This document shows positions 34,101-41,847 of a stretch of 48,449 nt of DNA, piece after piece. The stretch covers positions 1-48,449 of the forward strand of contig JARXAE010000007.1 of assembly GCA_029866005.1 (NCBI GenBank), written 5' to 3'. The stretch comes from Fimbriimonas sp. (lineage in GTDB: Bacteria > Armatimonadota > Fimbriimonadia > Fimbriimonadales > Fimbriimonadaceae). The position numbers were made by a program, and so were the translations under genes. Every line of letters starts with the position of its first letter. The first letter of the stretch is position 1. The notes beneath the pieces were generated by a model. It was not told the origin of the DNA, ran no database searches, and worked only from the letters and a program-made list of their open reading frames with translations.

Positions 34101-34550
34101 TCAGAGCGGTCTTGTGTACATCGCAAGACCGTTTTTTTCGTCTCTGGGCCACTCTGATTCGGGCTTGTCCCAATAGAGTTCCAGTCCGTTACCATCCGGA
34201 TCACTCAGGTAGAAAGCTTCGCTGACCCCGTGATCAGCTGAACCCTCGATAAGGTGCCGAACCTGCTTGACAGCTTCGTGAAGTTGCTCACGAGTCTCAT
34301 ACAGAATTGCCGCATGAAACAATCCGGGCGAACGCCCCGATGCGGGCGGCGAACCCTTACTCTGCCACTGGTTAAGCCCAAGATGGTGGTGATACCCGCC
34401 CGCAGAGATGAACGCAGCATCCTCTCCATACCGCTGAGTGAGCTGGAATCCTAGGACCCCGCAGTAGAATTCCAGCGACCGTTCTAAGTCACTGACTTTC
34501 AGATGAACATGCCCAATTCGGGTCCCGGCAGGAACGATGTACTCGCTCAT
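34101..34550 (-). CDS. VOC (glyoxalase/extradiol dioxygenase-like) family protein
   Basis: The 149-aa sequence covers one VOC fold: IGHVHLKVSDLERSLEFYCGVLGFQLT at the N-terminus, HHHLGLNQW in the middle and SEAFYLSDPDGNGLELYWDKP near the C-terminus. His in HVHLKV and Glu in LELYWD are the usual metal ligands. It resembles catechol 2,3-dioxygenase-like proteins, but function within VOC cannot be fixed. ATG 34550 is chosen over an upstream in-frame GTG because a TATACA box ends 7 nt before it. The start is 23 bp from that of the divergent gene. Its last 10 codons contain the terminator of the convergent lipoprotein gene. Confidence 0.85.
   Translation of the reverse strand: MSEYIVPAGTRIGHVHLKVSDLERSLEFYCGVLGFQLTQRYGEDAAFISAGGYHHHLGLNQWQSKGSPPASGRSPGLFHAAILYETREQLHEAVKQVRHLIEGSADHGVSEAFYLSDPDGNGLELYWDKPESEWPRDEKNGLAMYTRPL
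34107..34138 (+). terminator. Rho-independent terminator of the small lipoprotein gene, inside the VOC gene
   Basis: CGGTCTTG and CAAGACCG (34107-34114 with 34124-34131, 9-nt loop) are followed by TTTTTTT (34132-34138). It lies wholly within the last codons of the convergent VOC gene. Confidence 0.88.
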
Positions 34551-34557
34551 ATGGGAT

Positions 34558-34565
34558 TGTATACT
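34558..34565. promoter_or_regulatory. interlocked -10 boxes of two divergent genes
   Basis: The 8-bp TGTATACT reads TATACT on the plus strand (34560-34565, 8 nt before ATG 34574) and TATACA on the minus strand (34563-34558, 7 nt before ATG 34550). The two boxes share four base pairs, so both promoters cannot be occupied at once. Confidence 0.5.
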
Positions 34566-34573
34566 CCTTGTTG

Positions 34574-34981
34574 ATGCCCCTTGCACCCACAGATGCCGAA
34601 CTCGCCCAGCGCAACGCGGTGATGGCGAAGATTTTGGAGTGTACGCGCACCGAAACCCGGATCAAGCTTCCCGAATTCGATCCTGCCCGAGAACGCCCCT
34701 CTGATCAGTTCGCACTCATCAACGTCGGACTAGAACCGAACGACTTCGGAGGCGTCCTCGGCACTTACCGATATCAGTTTGAAGGCGAAGAAGATCTGCT
34801 TCATCTCATGATCACGTCCGTTTCTGAGGAGCCTGTAAGCACCGCCGAAGCGCATCAGGTTGCCTCCATCGTCCTCCACGGAGTGCCCTCCGCGCTCGTC
34901 TGGCTCAAACCTGGAGAATTCTCCCAGCACTTCTATGTTGGTCACGATGAGCTTCTGGTCCATCTGACGGAGAAGCTCTAG
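34574..34981 (+). CDS. conserved-looking cytoplasmic protein of unknown function
   Basis: The 135-aa protein has no signal peptide or membrane segment. It starts with a helix (DAELAQRNAVMAKILECTRTE) followed by a beta-rich part (GVLGTYRYQFEGEEDLLHLMITSV; ALVWLKPGEFSQHFYVGHDELLVHL). I recognise no family. ATG 34574 is preferred to in-frame TTG codons at 34568 and 34571; a TATACT box ends 8 nt before it and there is no SD. It is divergent from the VOC gene with 23 bp between the starts, and is followed after 68 bp by the 642-aa unknown gene. Confidence 0.6.
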   Translation: MPLAPTDAELAQRNAVMAKILECTRTETRIKLPEFDPARERPSDQFALINVGLEPNDFGGVLGTYRYQFEGEEDLLHLMITSVSEEPVSTAEAHQVASIVLHGVPSALVWLKPGEFSQHFYVGHDELLVHLTEKL

Positions 34982-35049
34982 CCTCGAACCTTAAAAACAT
35001 AGGTAAATTGGAACCTCGCCGCGTTAATCGGCATAGAGAATAAGGTCGG

Positions 35050-36978
35050 ATGAGCGAACCGGATTGCATGACTTTGCGCGAAGCTGTTGCACAGCTCGGC
35101 ACCGTCGCGCCTGGCGCTCCCCTTTTAGCCCTCGGACAAACCGTATTCTGGGATGAACCCATGAAAGCCGGTCTCGCGCTTGAAGCTGCAAACGCTGGCG
35201 TCGAGTTCGTCGCGGGAGTCCACGACACCGACTACTTCGCTAAAGCTCCTGGCACCAAACACGCCAAAAATCAGTTCCTCACCCTCCCACACAACGACGG
35301 CTCGACAAAGGCCCTCTGGTCTGCCGCCGCCGAATTCTCCTGCCTCTTTGGCTCGGAAACCGTCATCACCAAAGATGCCCTCATCAAAGCAGGACTTCGC
35401 TTCGATCGACTGAACCAAATCCGTAAAGGGTTCCTTGATGAAGCCACTCAAGCTTGGGGATGGCGAGGAATCGTTTCACTGGACGAACAGCCACCGATCA
35501 CATTGGAAGTCAAAGCCGACGCACTGAGTCGAGAACTTTGCAAAACTCTCAAGTGGTCTATCGACGAATCTACCTCGTCGTTCGGCGGCGAAGGCTTCGA
35601 CCGAGCCGTTAAGAAGGGCGATGAATTGAACGCCCACTTCTGCGATTCCGCAGATCGCGACGGACAGACCCTCTCCCAGGTATACCGCGACCTGCTGCCA
35701 AAGATTTATTCATTTGTTGCGAACCGGCCGGTCCAAATGGAGACCACCCAAACCAGCCAACTCCTGAGGTTCAATAGGTCAACCTGCACCCTTCCTCGAT
35801 TCGACCTCCTTCGAAAATTCATCGAGGATTCATCAGCGAGAGAAGCGTACGACCAAGCAATCAAGGGCTTCCCTGGACTCTACAGCCTTGCTAAGTTCGG
35901 AACAGGGGCAATCCCTTTCGACCTCGTCATTCCCGGCGTTGGACGCGGAACGATTCGTGTGGGTAATCGAGGCATCGTCATCAACACCCCTCGACCACAG
36001 TTTCTCTCGTTCAAAAACCCGATACAGTCCCTCGAAGAGTTTGCGAAGCTGATTGAATCCAAGTTTGGAACCGAGTGCGTACTTGTCGGAAAAGCCGTCA
36101 CCCTTATTGGCATGCTTGGACGTGAGTTTGTCTTCTCATTCCACGAAGGAGCCTCATCTTATGTCAAAGCCTCACGGGAGCTACACCGAGCGTTGGACTT
36201 CCGAGTCAATCCAATCCTGCGCATCCGCTACCAACTCTGGGACTCGCTCGAGAACCTGCAGGGCTGGTTCAAGCTTCCCGAGCCATTACACCGCGCATTC
36301 GGCTCTGATGACGTTTGCTTCCCGTCCTTTGCTGCCCGTTGGCGAGCGGTAGGCTTGGAGCAAAAAGAGCGGCTTGCCCGGCTGGGCACCCTCCGAAAGC
36401 CAATCGATCTCGTGCAGTATCTTGAGCAACTCGTCGGTGGCGCTTGGAGCACGCAGGCTAAGGAATACATCGTTCTCCAGCGACAACTCTCTGTCCTATC
36501 GCGTGAAGTAGAGGATCTTAGCGAGAAGCGAACACGCATCTATGGACGACTTAGGGAGATCCGAGGACTATGGCAAGAGCTTGAAAGGCAGAAGGGTGAT
36601 CACTTCCGCGAGCGGATCTTTGATCGGCTCGCCTCCGAAACTGATATGGAAACCCGCGCCCGCTACTCTCAAAGGATATTCCTACTTCAGTCCGAACGCG
36701 ATTCACTGAAGGGTGCCCTTCACAAGCTTGGACGTAAGCAGCGAGAAGCAGCACAAGACCCCGCCGTCATGCGAGCTCATGAACGCCGACGAGAGATCGA
36801 GATCGAAGCCGAGCTCAAACGCCTCAAACTCATTCGAGAGGCAATCGTTTCCAGCACTGGTCTCGAGAATGCCAACCGCCGACCTGCCGCCTGGTGGCTC
36901 CCCATGATCTCACCAGACGGTAAGTTGTTTGATGCCGTGATGAAATCTGCTGAATGCTGGTGGGAGCCAATGAATTGA
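35050..36978 (+). CDS. 642-aa protein of unknown function with C-terminal coiled coil
   Basis: I do not recognise this family. The N-terminal third contains LLALGQTVFWDEPMKAGLAL and VEFVAGVHDTDYFAKAPG, and a hydrophobic/Gly-rich middle follows (FGTGAIPFDLVIPGVGRGTIRVGNRGIV). Residues about 480-600 are rich in Arg, Glu, Lys and Leu with heptad-like spacing, predicting a long coiled coil (LSREVEDLSEKRTRIYGRL; RRREIEIEAELKRLKLI). There is no signal peptide or membrane segment. ATG 35050 has AAGG about 5-6 nt upstream. Its stop overlaps the dapF TTG as TTGA, so the two are translationally coupled. A link to cell-wall precursor or lysine metabolism is possible only through this neighbour. Confidence 0.7.
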   Translation: MSEPDCMTLREAVAQLGTVAPGAPLLALGQTVFWDEPMKAGLALEAANAGVEFVAGVHDTDYFAKAPGTKHAKNQFLTLPHNDGSTKALWSAAAEFSCLFGSETVITKDALIKAGLRFDRLNQIRKGFLDEATQAWGWRGIVSLDEQPPITLEVKADALSRELCKTLKWSIDESTSSFGGEGFDRAVKKGDELNAHFCDSADRDGQTLSQVYRDLLPKIYSFVANRPVQMETTQTSQLLRFNRSTCTLPRFDLLRKFIEDSSAREAYDQAIKGFPGLYSLAKFGTGAIPFDLVIPGVGRGTIRVGNRGIVINTPRPQFLSFKNPIQSLEEFAKLIESKFGTECVLVGKAVTLIGMLGREFVFSFHEGASSYVKASRELHRALDFRVNPILRIRYQLWDSLENLQGWFKLPEPLHRAFGSDDVCFPSFAARWRAVGLEQKERLARLGTLRKPIDLVQYLEQLVGGAWSTQAKEYIVLQRQLSVLSREVEDLSEKRTRIYGRLREIRGLWQELERQKGDHFRERIFDRLASETDMETRARYSQRIFLLQSERDSLKGALHKLGRKQREAAQDPAVMRAHERRREIEIEAELKRLKLIREAIVSSTGLENANRRPAAWWLPMISPDGKLFDAVMKSAECWWEPMN

Positions 36979-37793
36979 AATTCTGGAAAGTTCAATCCAT
37001 CGGGAACCACTTCCCTCTTATCCTGACTTCTGAGTTCTTTGGAGATTTGTCATCTTTGGCGGTCCAAATGTGCCGCGACCACTTTGGCGTCGGCGGTGAC
37101 GGACTGTTGGCAGTCGGAATGGAAGGCGCTGATTTAGTCTTGCGGATGTTTAATCCGGACGGAACCGAGGATTTTTGTGGAAACGGACTGCGATGTGCGG
37201 CACGCTTTGCGTTCGATCAAGGTTTGGTCGGTGCGGGTTTCAACATCCAGCATTTGGGGCGAAAAGTTCCGGTGTCGGTTGAAGGTTCACTGATCAAAAC
37301 AGGGATCGGGACTGCCTCATACGATCCCAAAGACGTCCCAACGATCATCGCCGGGGAACTCTTTGACGAAACAATCTTTGCGGGAAGAGACTCCGATTGG
37401 TCCGTTGTTCTTTCTGGTTCTGCGCTCTCAACCGGCTCAACCCACATCGTTCTCCCCGTCGGATCTCTCCCCGACGACGACGGATTCCGCGCCATCTCCT
37501 CCCGTCTCGAAGTAGATCCGAGATTCCCTCAGCGCACTAGTGTCATCTGGGCTGCCCGGGATGGCGAGGCTCTAAAGATTCGAATCTGGGAACGCGGCGT
37601 AGGCGAAACCCTCGGCTGCGGCACCGGATCTTCCGCCGCCGCCGTCGACTGGATGCGCCGCCGCAAACGAGGCGGACGCATCGAAGTCAAGAACCCTGGC
37701 GGCACCGTGTGGGTAACCGCTGACAGCTGGTCCTCCCCGATCACCCTCGAGGGCGAGGCGACCACGGTGTTCCAAGGCGATTTTCCGATATAA
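36975..37793 (+). CDS. dapF: diaminopimelate epimerase
   Basis: DapF interconverts LL- and meso-diaminopimelate for lysine and peptidoglycan synthesis. Both catalytic cysteines are present: Cys68 in NPDGTEDFCGNGLRC and Cys215 in GETLGCGTGSSA. IWERGVGET supplies the family Glu/Arg, and DHFGVGGDGLL matches the conserved N-terminal domain. The usual GND-F near residue 12 reads GNHF here. TTG 36975 (272 aa, M-K-F-W-K-V) is favoured: GGGAG lies 8 nt upstream, and it gives the family N-terminus and a 4-bp overlap with the preceding stop. An in-frame ATG at 36954 would add 7 residues. The tRNA-Leu gene follows 13 bp after the stop. Confidence 0.93.
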   Translation: MKFWKVQSIGNHFPLILTSEFFGDLSSLAVQMCRDHFGVGGDGLLAVGMEGADLVLRMFNPDGTEDFCGNGLRCAARFAFDQGLVGAGFNIQHLGRKVPVSVEGSLIKTGIGTASYDPKDVPTIIAGELFDETIFAGRDSDWSVVLSGSALSTGSTHIVLPVGSLPDDDGFRAISSRLEVDPRFPQRTSVIWAARDGEALKIRIWERGVGETLGCGTGSSAAAVDWMRRRKRGGRIEVKNPGGTVWVTADSWSSPITLEGEATTVFQGDFPI

Positions 37794-37794
37794 T
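37789..37794 (+). promoter_or_regulatory. -10 box of the tRNA-Leu gene
   Basis: TATAAT spans the dapF stop codon and lies 12 bp before the mature tRNA 5' end, a normal spacing for a tRNA promoter. A clear -35 is not visible. Confidence 0.55.
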
Positions 37795-37806
37795 CTTGGT
37801 TCCGTT

Positions 37807-37892
37807 GCCCGGGTGGCGAAATGGTAGACGCAGAGGACTTAAAATCCTTTGGTAGTAATACCGTGAGGGTTCGAGTCCCTCCCTGGGCACCA
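37807..37892 (+). tRNA. tRNA-Leu (anticodon UAA)
   Basis: The 86-nt gene has a 7-bp acceptor stem (GCCCGGG with CCTGGGC, one G-U), a D arm (TGGCGAAATGGTAGACGCA), an anticodon loop CTTAAAA giving UAA, a long class II variable arm (TGGTAGTAATACCGT), a T arm with GGTTCGAGTCC, and an encoded CCA end. The long variable arm and anticodon fit leucine. Confidence 0.97.
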
Positions 37893-37896
37893 AATC

Positions 37897-38580
37897 TTAC
37901 TGCTCTTCGAAACCAGCCAACTGCTTTAGCTCGCCAGTGACCATATAGTGCACCCGCTCGGCAATGTTCACCGAGTGATCTGCAATCCTCTCGAGATGAT
38001 GAATGGCCTGGAACAGCCACCCGTGCGCGACAACCGAGTCCGGATCGCGGCGCATCAACAAAAACACTTGAGCCCGAAGCTCTCGGTAGATCTTATCTGC
38101 CTCATTCTCCTGGGTGCCCACCAGCTCAACCCGCTCCAAATCGCGACGCACAAACGCCTCCATAGCGTCGTGCAACATCTTCCGGCAGAGAATCGCGAAC
38201 TTGCCGAGATCGATGATATCGGTCCGCCCCTCTTCTCTTTCAATCTTCAAAGTTGCCTTTGCAAGATCAACCGCCAAGTCCGCGCAGCGCTCGAGGTCTG
38301 TAATGATTTTCAGGGTGGCTCCAACATGGCGCAGGTCAGCACCCATCGGGTTCTGCAGCCCGATGATCTTCATGCAGAGTGATTCAATTACCAGCTCTTT
38401 CTCGTCAATCGCATCATCCTGCTGAATCGCCTGCTTAGCTAGAGAGGAATCGAGCTTGACCAAAGAATTCGACGCATCCGCCACCATCTTCTCGACCCAA
38501 CTGGCCATCTCCAAGAGCTCGTGCTCCATGATCTCTAGCTCTCGATCAAAATTCTGACGGGCGTAGCTGACGGATTCCAT
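37897..38580 (-). CDS. phoU: PhoU-family phosphate signalling regulator
   Basis: PhoU is a cytoplasmic helical protein that links the phosphate transporter to the PhoR/PhoB system and limits phosphate uptake. The 227-aa sequence shows the two PhoU helical repeats with acidic metal-binding motifs: IDEKELVIES and ADLRHVGATLKIITDLERCADLAVDLA in the first half, EADKIYRELR and VAHGWLFQAIHHLERIADHSVNIAERV in the second. ATG 38580 is preferred to a TTG three codons earlier. It starts 5 bp after the stop of the OppF-type gene. No pst transporter genes are in the window. Confidence 0.92.
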   Translation of the reverse strand: MESVSYARQNFDRELEIMEHELLEMASWVEKMVADASNSLVKLDSSLAKQAIQQDDAIDEKELVIESLCMKIIGLQNPMGADLRHVGATLKIITDLERCADLAVDLAKATLKIEREEGRTDIIDLGKFAILCRKMLHDAMEAFVRRDLERVELVGTQENEADKIYRELRAQVFLLMRRDPDSVVAHGWLFQAIHHLERIADHSVNIAERVHYMVTGELKQLAGFEEQ

Positions 38581-38585
38581 GTCTT

Positions 38586-39497
38586 TCAAAACGGATTGTG
38601 GCAGAAGAAGGTTCTCTCGCCTTCAATCGTTGCCTCAGGCTTAACTTGCGAACAGATATCCTGTCGGTGGATACAACGATCAGCAAATCGACAACCCGGC
38701 TTAACATCTTTGGGATCGGGTAGCTCTCCTTCCAGGGGCTCGGGAAGATATCCCAGCCGATCAAGAGTAGGCGCAGACTCTAGGAGCGCCCTCGTGTACG
38801 GATGCTTTGGATTCGCAAAAATCTCTTCTGTCGGTCCGGTCTCGACGATCCTGCCAAGGTACATCACAGCAATTCGGTCCGCCAGAAAACGAACCGTCAT
38901 CAAATCGTGAGAAATATAAAGGAATGCGCAACCGAGTTCCGTACGGATATCTTTCAGCAGATTCAAGATCTGAGCGCGAATCGAGAGATCAAGAGCACTC
39001 GTTGGCTCATCGCAGATCACCAGCGGTGGGCGCAAGGCTAAAGCTCGTCCAATTGCAACTCGCTGTCGCTGTCCGCCCGAGAGCTGATGAGGATATCGAT
39101 CAGTGAACCGATCATCAAGGCCTACCTGCTTCATTATCGCCGGAATATCCACCGGAACTTTCATCAAAGAACCCGGTTCGGCAATCGACCGCGAAATTGT
39201 CCAACGAGGATTCAAAGAGGCATATGGGTCTTGCCAGACCATTCCAACCCGCGACGCCATATCACTCGTCGTCTTGGTGACTTCGCTTCCACCAAGAAAC
39301 ATGGTGCCCCCCGATGTCGGTTGAAGTCCCAAAATAGCCTTCGCCAAAGTGGTCTTACCGCAACCGGACTCACCGACAACCGCAACAATCTCACCTTCGT
39401 TAACCTCAAGCGAAACACCGTCCAAAGCATGAACCGGACCACCATTAACCGGATAGGTGACCCGGAGGTCATTAACGCGAAGGACAGAGCTACTCAT
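38586..39497 (-). CDS. oligopeptide/dipeptide ABC transporter ATP-binding protein (OppF/DppF-type)
   Basis: This ATPase would drive peptide uptake with a permease. Walker A GESGCGKT, Q-loop VWQDPYASLNPRW, signature LSGGQRQRVAIGRA and Walker B LVICDEPTSALD are complete. The C-terminal oligopeptide-transporter extension with GCRFADRCIHRQDIC is diagnostic of the Opp/Dpp type. ATG 39497 (303 aa) has GGGAGA upstream and overlaps the NAD kinase stop by 8 bp; a longer frame would reach into the NAD kinase gene. No permease, binding protein or partner OppD is adjacent, so it is either an orphan or works with components encoded elsewhere. Confidence 0.9.
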   Translation of the reverse strand: MSSSVLRVNDLRVTYPVNGGPVHALDGVSLEVNEGEIVAVVGESGCGKTTLAKAILGLQPTSGGTMFLGGSEVTKTTSDMASRVGMVWQDPYASLNPRWTISRSIAEPGSLMKVPVDIPAIMKQVGLDDRFTDRYPHQLSGGQRQRVAIGRALALRPPLVICDEPTSALDLSIRAQILNLLKDIRTELGCAFLYISHDLMTVRFLADRIAVMYLGRIVETGPTEEIFANPKHPYTRALLESAPTLDRLGYLPEPLEGELPDPKDVKPGCRFADRCIHRQDICSQVKPEATIEGERTFFCHNPF

Positions 39498-40350
39498 TTT
39501 CTCCCAAGATGCTTTGGCTCCAGAACAAGCGATTACGCAACTTGTAAAGGAAGTCTTCATTTTGGATGGTCACAAGGTTGGTTGTGCGCTCCGAGCGGCG
39601 AATTTCAACATAATCACCGGGAAGAAGGTGCAATCGCGTCTGCCCATCCCCGCTCAGAACGGCATCCCCCCCGCTGTCGAGCCTTAGTTTGATTCTCGAG
39701 TCAGCCCCAAGCACCAACGGCCGGGCAGAGAGGGTGTGAGGAGCAAGAGCGGTAAGAATAAGTGCATCCACACTGGGATCAACAACCGGTCCACCAGCGG
39801 AAAGGTTGTAACCCGTCGAACCAGTCGGAGTTGAAACCATCACACCGTCCGCCGGATAACTGGTCAAAGCTTGACCATTCACCTGTACATCAAACGTCAG
39901 CATCCTATCCGTGACCGTTCTCTGCAGAACAGACTCGTTCAATGTATGGATCGTCGCCACCGACTTTTCTCCGCGGACAAGCGAGGTTTCGAGCATCATT
40001 CGTCTCTCTGTCTTGTGCTCACCATCTTGAAAGGCGCTCAGGACTGTGCCAATATCTTCTGGCAAGCACTGCGTCACAAAACCGAAACGACCAAAGTGCA
40101 CTCCCAGAATCGGAGTTCCCTTTGCCGAGCAGAGATGCGCGGCTCGAATAATCGTGCCATCCCCACCAAAAGCGATCACGAGATCGCAATCGGCGATTTC
40201 CACTGACCCAACTGAGGTCAGCCCGAGTCGTCCAGCCGCGCGATCCTCCGCGGCGACCTCACAACCCCGGTCTAAAAGCCAACGAGCCGCCCGTTGGGCG
40301 GCTTCGGCGGCATCTTCACGATGCAGATTAAGGACAATGGAGGCTCGCAA
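39490..40350 (-). CDS. nadK: NAD kinase
   Basis: NAD kinase phosphorylates NAD to NADP in the cytoplasm. The 286-aa sequence has the family GGDGT motif (VIAFGGDGTIIRAAH), LNESVLQR (the conserved NE pair), and the glycine-rich VSTPTGSTGYNLSAGGPVV block. The start is TTG 40350, which directly follows the stop of the TPR gene (TAATTG); R-A-S-I-V-L-N fits the family N-terminus, so no further 5' extension is needed. The end overlaps the OppF-type gene by 8 bp, so the two are coupled. Confidence 0.93.
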   Translation of the reverse strand: MRASIVLNLHREDAAEAAQRAARWLLDRGCEVAAEDRAAGRLGLTSVGSVEIADCDLVIAFGGDGTIIRAAHLCSAKGTPILGVHFGRFGFVTQCLPEDIGTVLSAFQDGEHKTERRMMLETSLVRGEKSVATIHTLNESVLQRTVTDRMLTFDVQVNGQALTSYPADGVMVSTPTGSTGYNLSAGGPVVDPSVDALILTALAPHTLSARPLVLGADSRIKLRLDSGGDAVLSGDGQTRLHLLPGDYVEIRRSERTTNLVTIQNEDFLYKLRNRLFWSQSILGENE

Positions 40351-41826
40351 TTAACCCGCTGCTTTCATTCTCTTGAGATTCTTCGCAACATCCGAGTTGC
40401 TCGGGTCAATCACGGCTGCCTTTTCAAGCAACGCGATCGCCTGAGCTCGCTTGTTCATTTTCTCAAGAACGACTGCTAGGTTATTGTACGCCGGAACATA
40501 CTTTGCGTCAGCAGAAATCGCACTTCGAAAAGCGGCTTCTGCGGCGGCGTAGTTTGCATCACGAAGGTGACATCGACCGACACCGTCTAAAGCCATAGCA
40601 CTCGATGCCTTTGTAGCTAGGACTGCCTTGTATTGCGCCATCGCCTCTTTCGTGTTACCAAGCTCGTACTGAGCATCGGCAATAAGCAAGCGTGTCTCGA
40701 CATCGCCAGGAGCGAGGCGAATCATTTCCATCCAAATTGGCATAGCCGATTTCACGTCGCCTGACCGAGCCGCCGCAGCGGCAAAGTTCTTCTTGTTCTT
40801 TGCGGAGGGATCCAGACCAGCGAGCTTCTCGAATAGCTCGCGTGCTTCTGCGTACTCACCTTTGTTGAAAAGAATGACACCAAGATTTCCTAAGGCACCC
40901 TTATCAGAATCCTGCAGCGAGAGAGCCTGACGAAAGGCGACTTCAGCTCCTGCGTAATCCTTCTTGTTCTTCTTCATGACTCCCATGTTGAAATTGTAAG
41001 TGAAGTCATTTGCGAACATTGCCTCATAGTTGCCATACAGGGCTTCCATATCCCTAGTTCGGTTTCCTCGAGCATAACAGTCTCCAAGTGCAAGCACTAC
41101 CTGCTTGTCCTGCGCTCCAGCTTTGAGCGCCCGCTCCAAGAAGGTGGCAGCACTAGAATGCTTTCCGAGTCGGTATAGAAGCGCACCTGCGTTTCGGGCG
41201 TAGGTCTGATTCTTCGGATCCATATCCGACGCTCGACTGAATGTCGTTGCGGCAGCTTCAAACTTCTTTGCGCCTTCTTGTGCGACACCGAGATTGTTCA
41301 CAACGAACGCCTTATCTTTGACCTTATCCCCGGCCTTGGTGAACATCAGGATCGCCTTGTCCCAGTCTTTGTTCTGAATATGGATGTTGCCGAGGTTATA
41401 GTAGGGCTCGTAGGATGCTTGATCCACCACGATCAGTTCGTTGTATCGCAAAAGCGCTTTGTCCATCTGACCTGCCAAGAAGTATGCATTGCCAAGGTTA
41501 TTTAGCACCTCGGTGTCCTTTCTGTTAGCAGCGTATGCAGTTTCGAGCGGAGCCAACGCCTTCTTTGGCTCTCCGTTTTTCAGATGAAGGAACCCGAGCC
41601 AGCCATTGGCTGAACCACTCATTGGAAACTCTTTGACAATGGCCTCGAATGCGGCAATCGAATCACCGAGGGCAAGCTTGCTCTTGTCACTCTTGTTGTA
41701 CTGCTCAATCGCGGCAACCACTTTGATATTGGCGGCATTCTCCAAGTCCGTCGGTCCCTGAGCGAACGCACTGCCCAGAGTGAGGGCACATAGTGCCGTA
41801 ACCAAAAATCGCATTGACTTCATCAT
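40351..41826 (-). CDS. secreted TPR-repeat protein
   Basis: A signal peptide (MKSMRFLVTALCALTLGSAFAQ) precedes about eleven TPR repeats, with repeated motifs such as PLETAYAANRKDTEVLNNLGNAYFLAGQMDKAL and A-x-x-x-Y-N-L-G. TPR proteins are scaffolds for protein contacts; the partners here are unknown. Exported placement suggests a role in the periplasm or at the cell surface. Starts at 41844, 41826, 41823 and 41814 are all possible; 41826 or 41823 gives the best signal peptide. The purL stop lies 3 bp before the 41844 start, and nadK follows with no gap, so it sits mid-operon. About 491 aa. Confidence 0.85.
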   Translation of the reverse strand: MMKSMRFLVTALCALTLGSAFAQGPTDLENAANIKVVAAIEQYNKSDKSKLALGDSIAAFEAIVKEFPMSGSANGWLGFLHLKNGEPKKALAPLETAYAANRKDTEVLNNLGNAYFLAGQMDKALLRYNELIVVDQASYEPYYNLGNIHIQNKDWDKAILMFTKAGDKVKDKAFVVNNLGVAQEGAKKFEAAATTFSRASDMDPKNQTYARNAGALLYRLGKHSSAATFLERALKAGAQDKQVVLALGDCYARGNRTRDMEALYGNYEAMFANDFTYNFNMGVMKKNKKDYAGAEVAFRQALSLQDSDKGALGNLGVILFNKGEYAEARELFEKLAGLDPSAKNKKNFAAAAARSGDVKSAMPIWMEMIRLAPGDVETRLLIADAQYELGNTKEAMAQYKAVLATKASSAMALDGVGRCHLRDANYAAAEAAFRSAISADAKYVPAYNNLAVVLEKMNKRAQAIALLEKAAVIDPSNSDVAKNLKRMKAAG

Positions 41827-41847
41827 AATTTTAGCCCAGCTCATATT

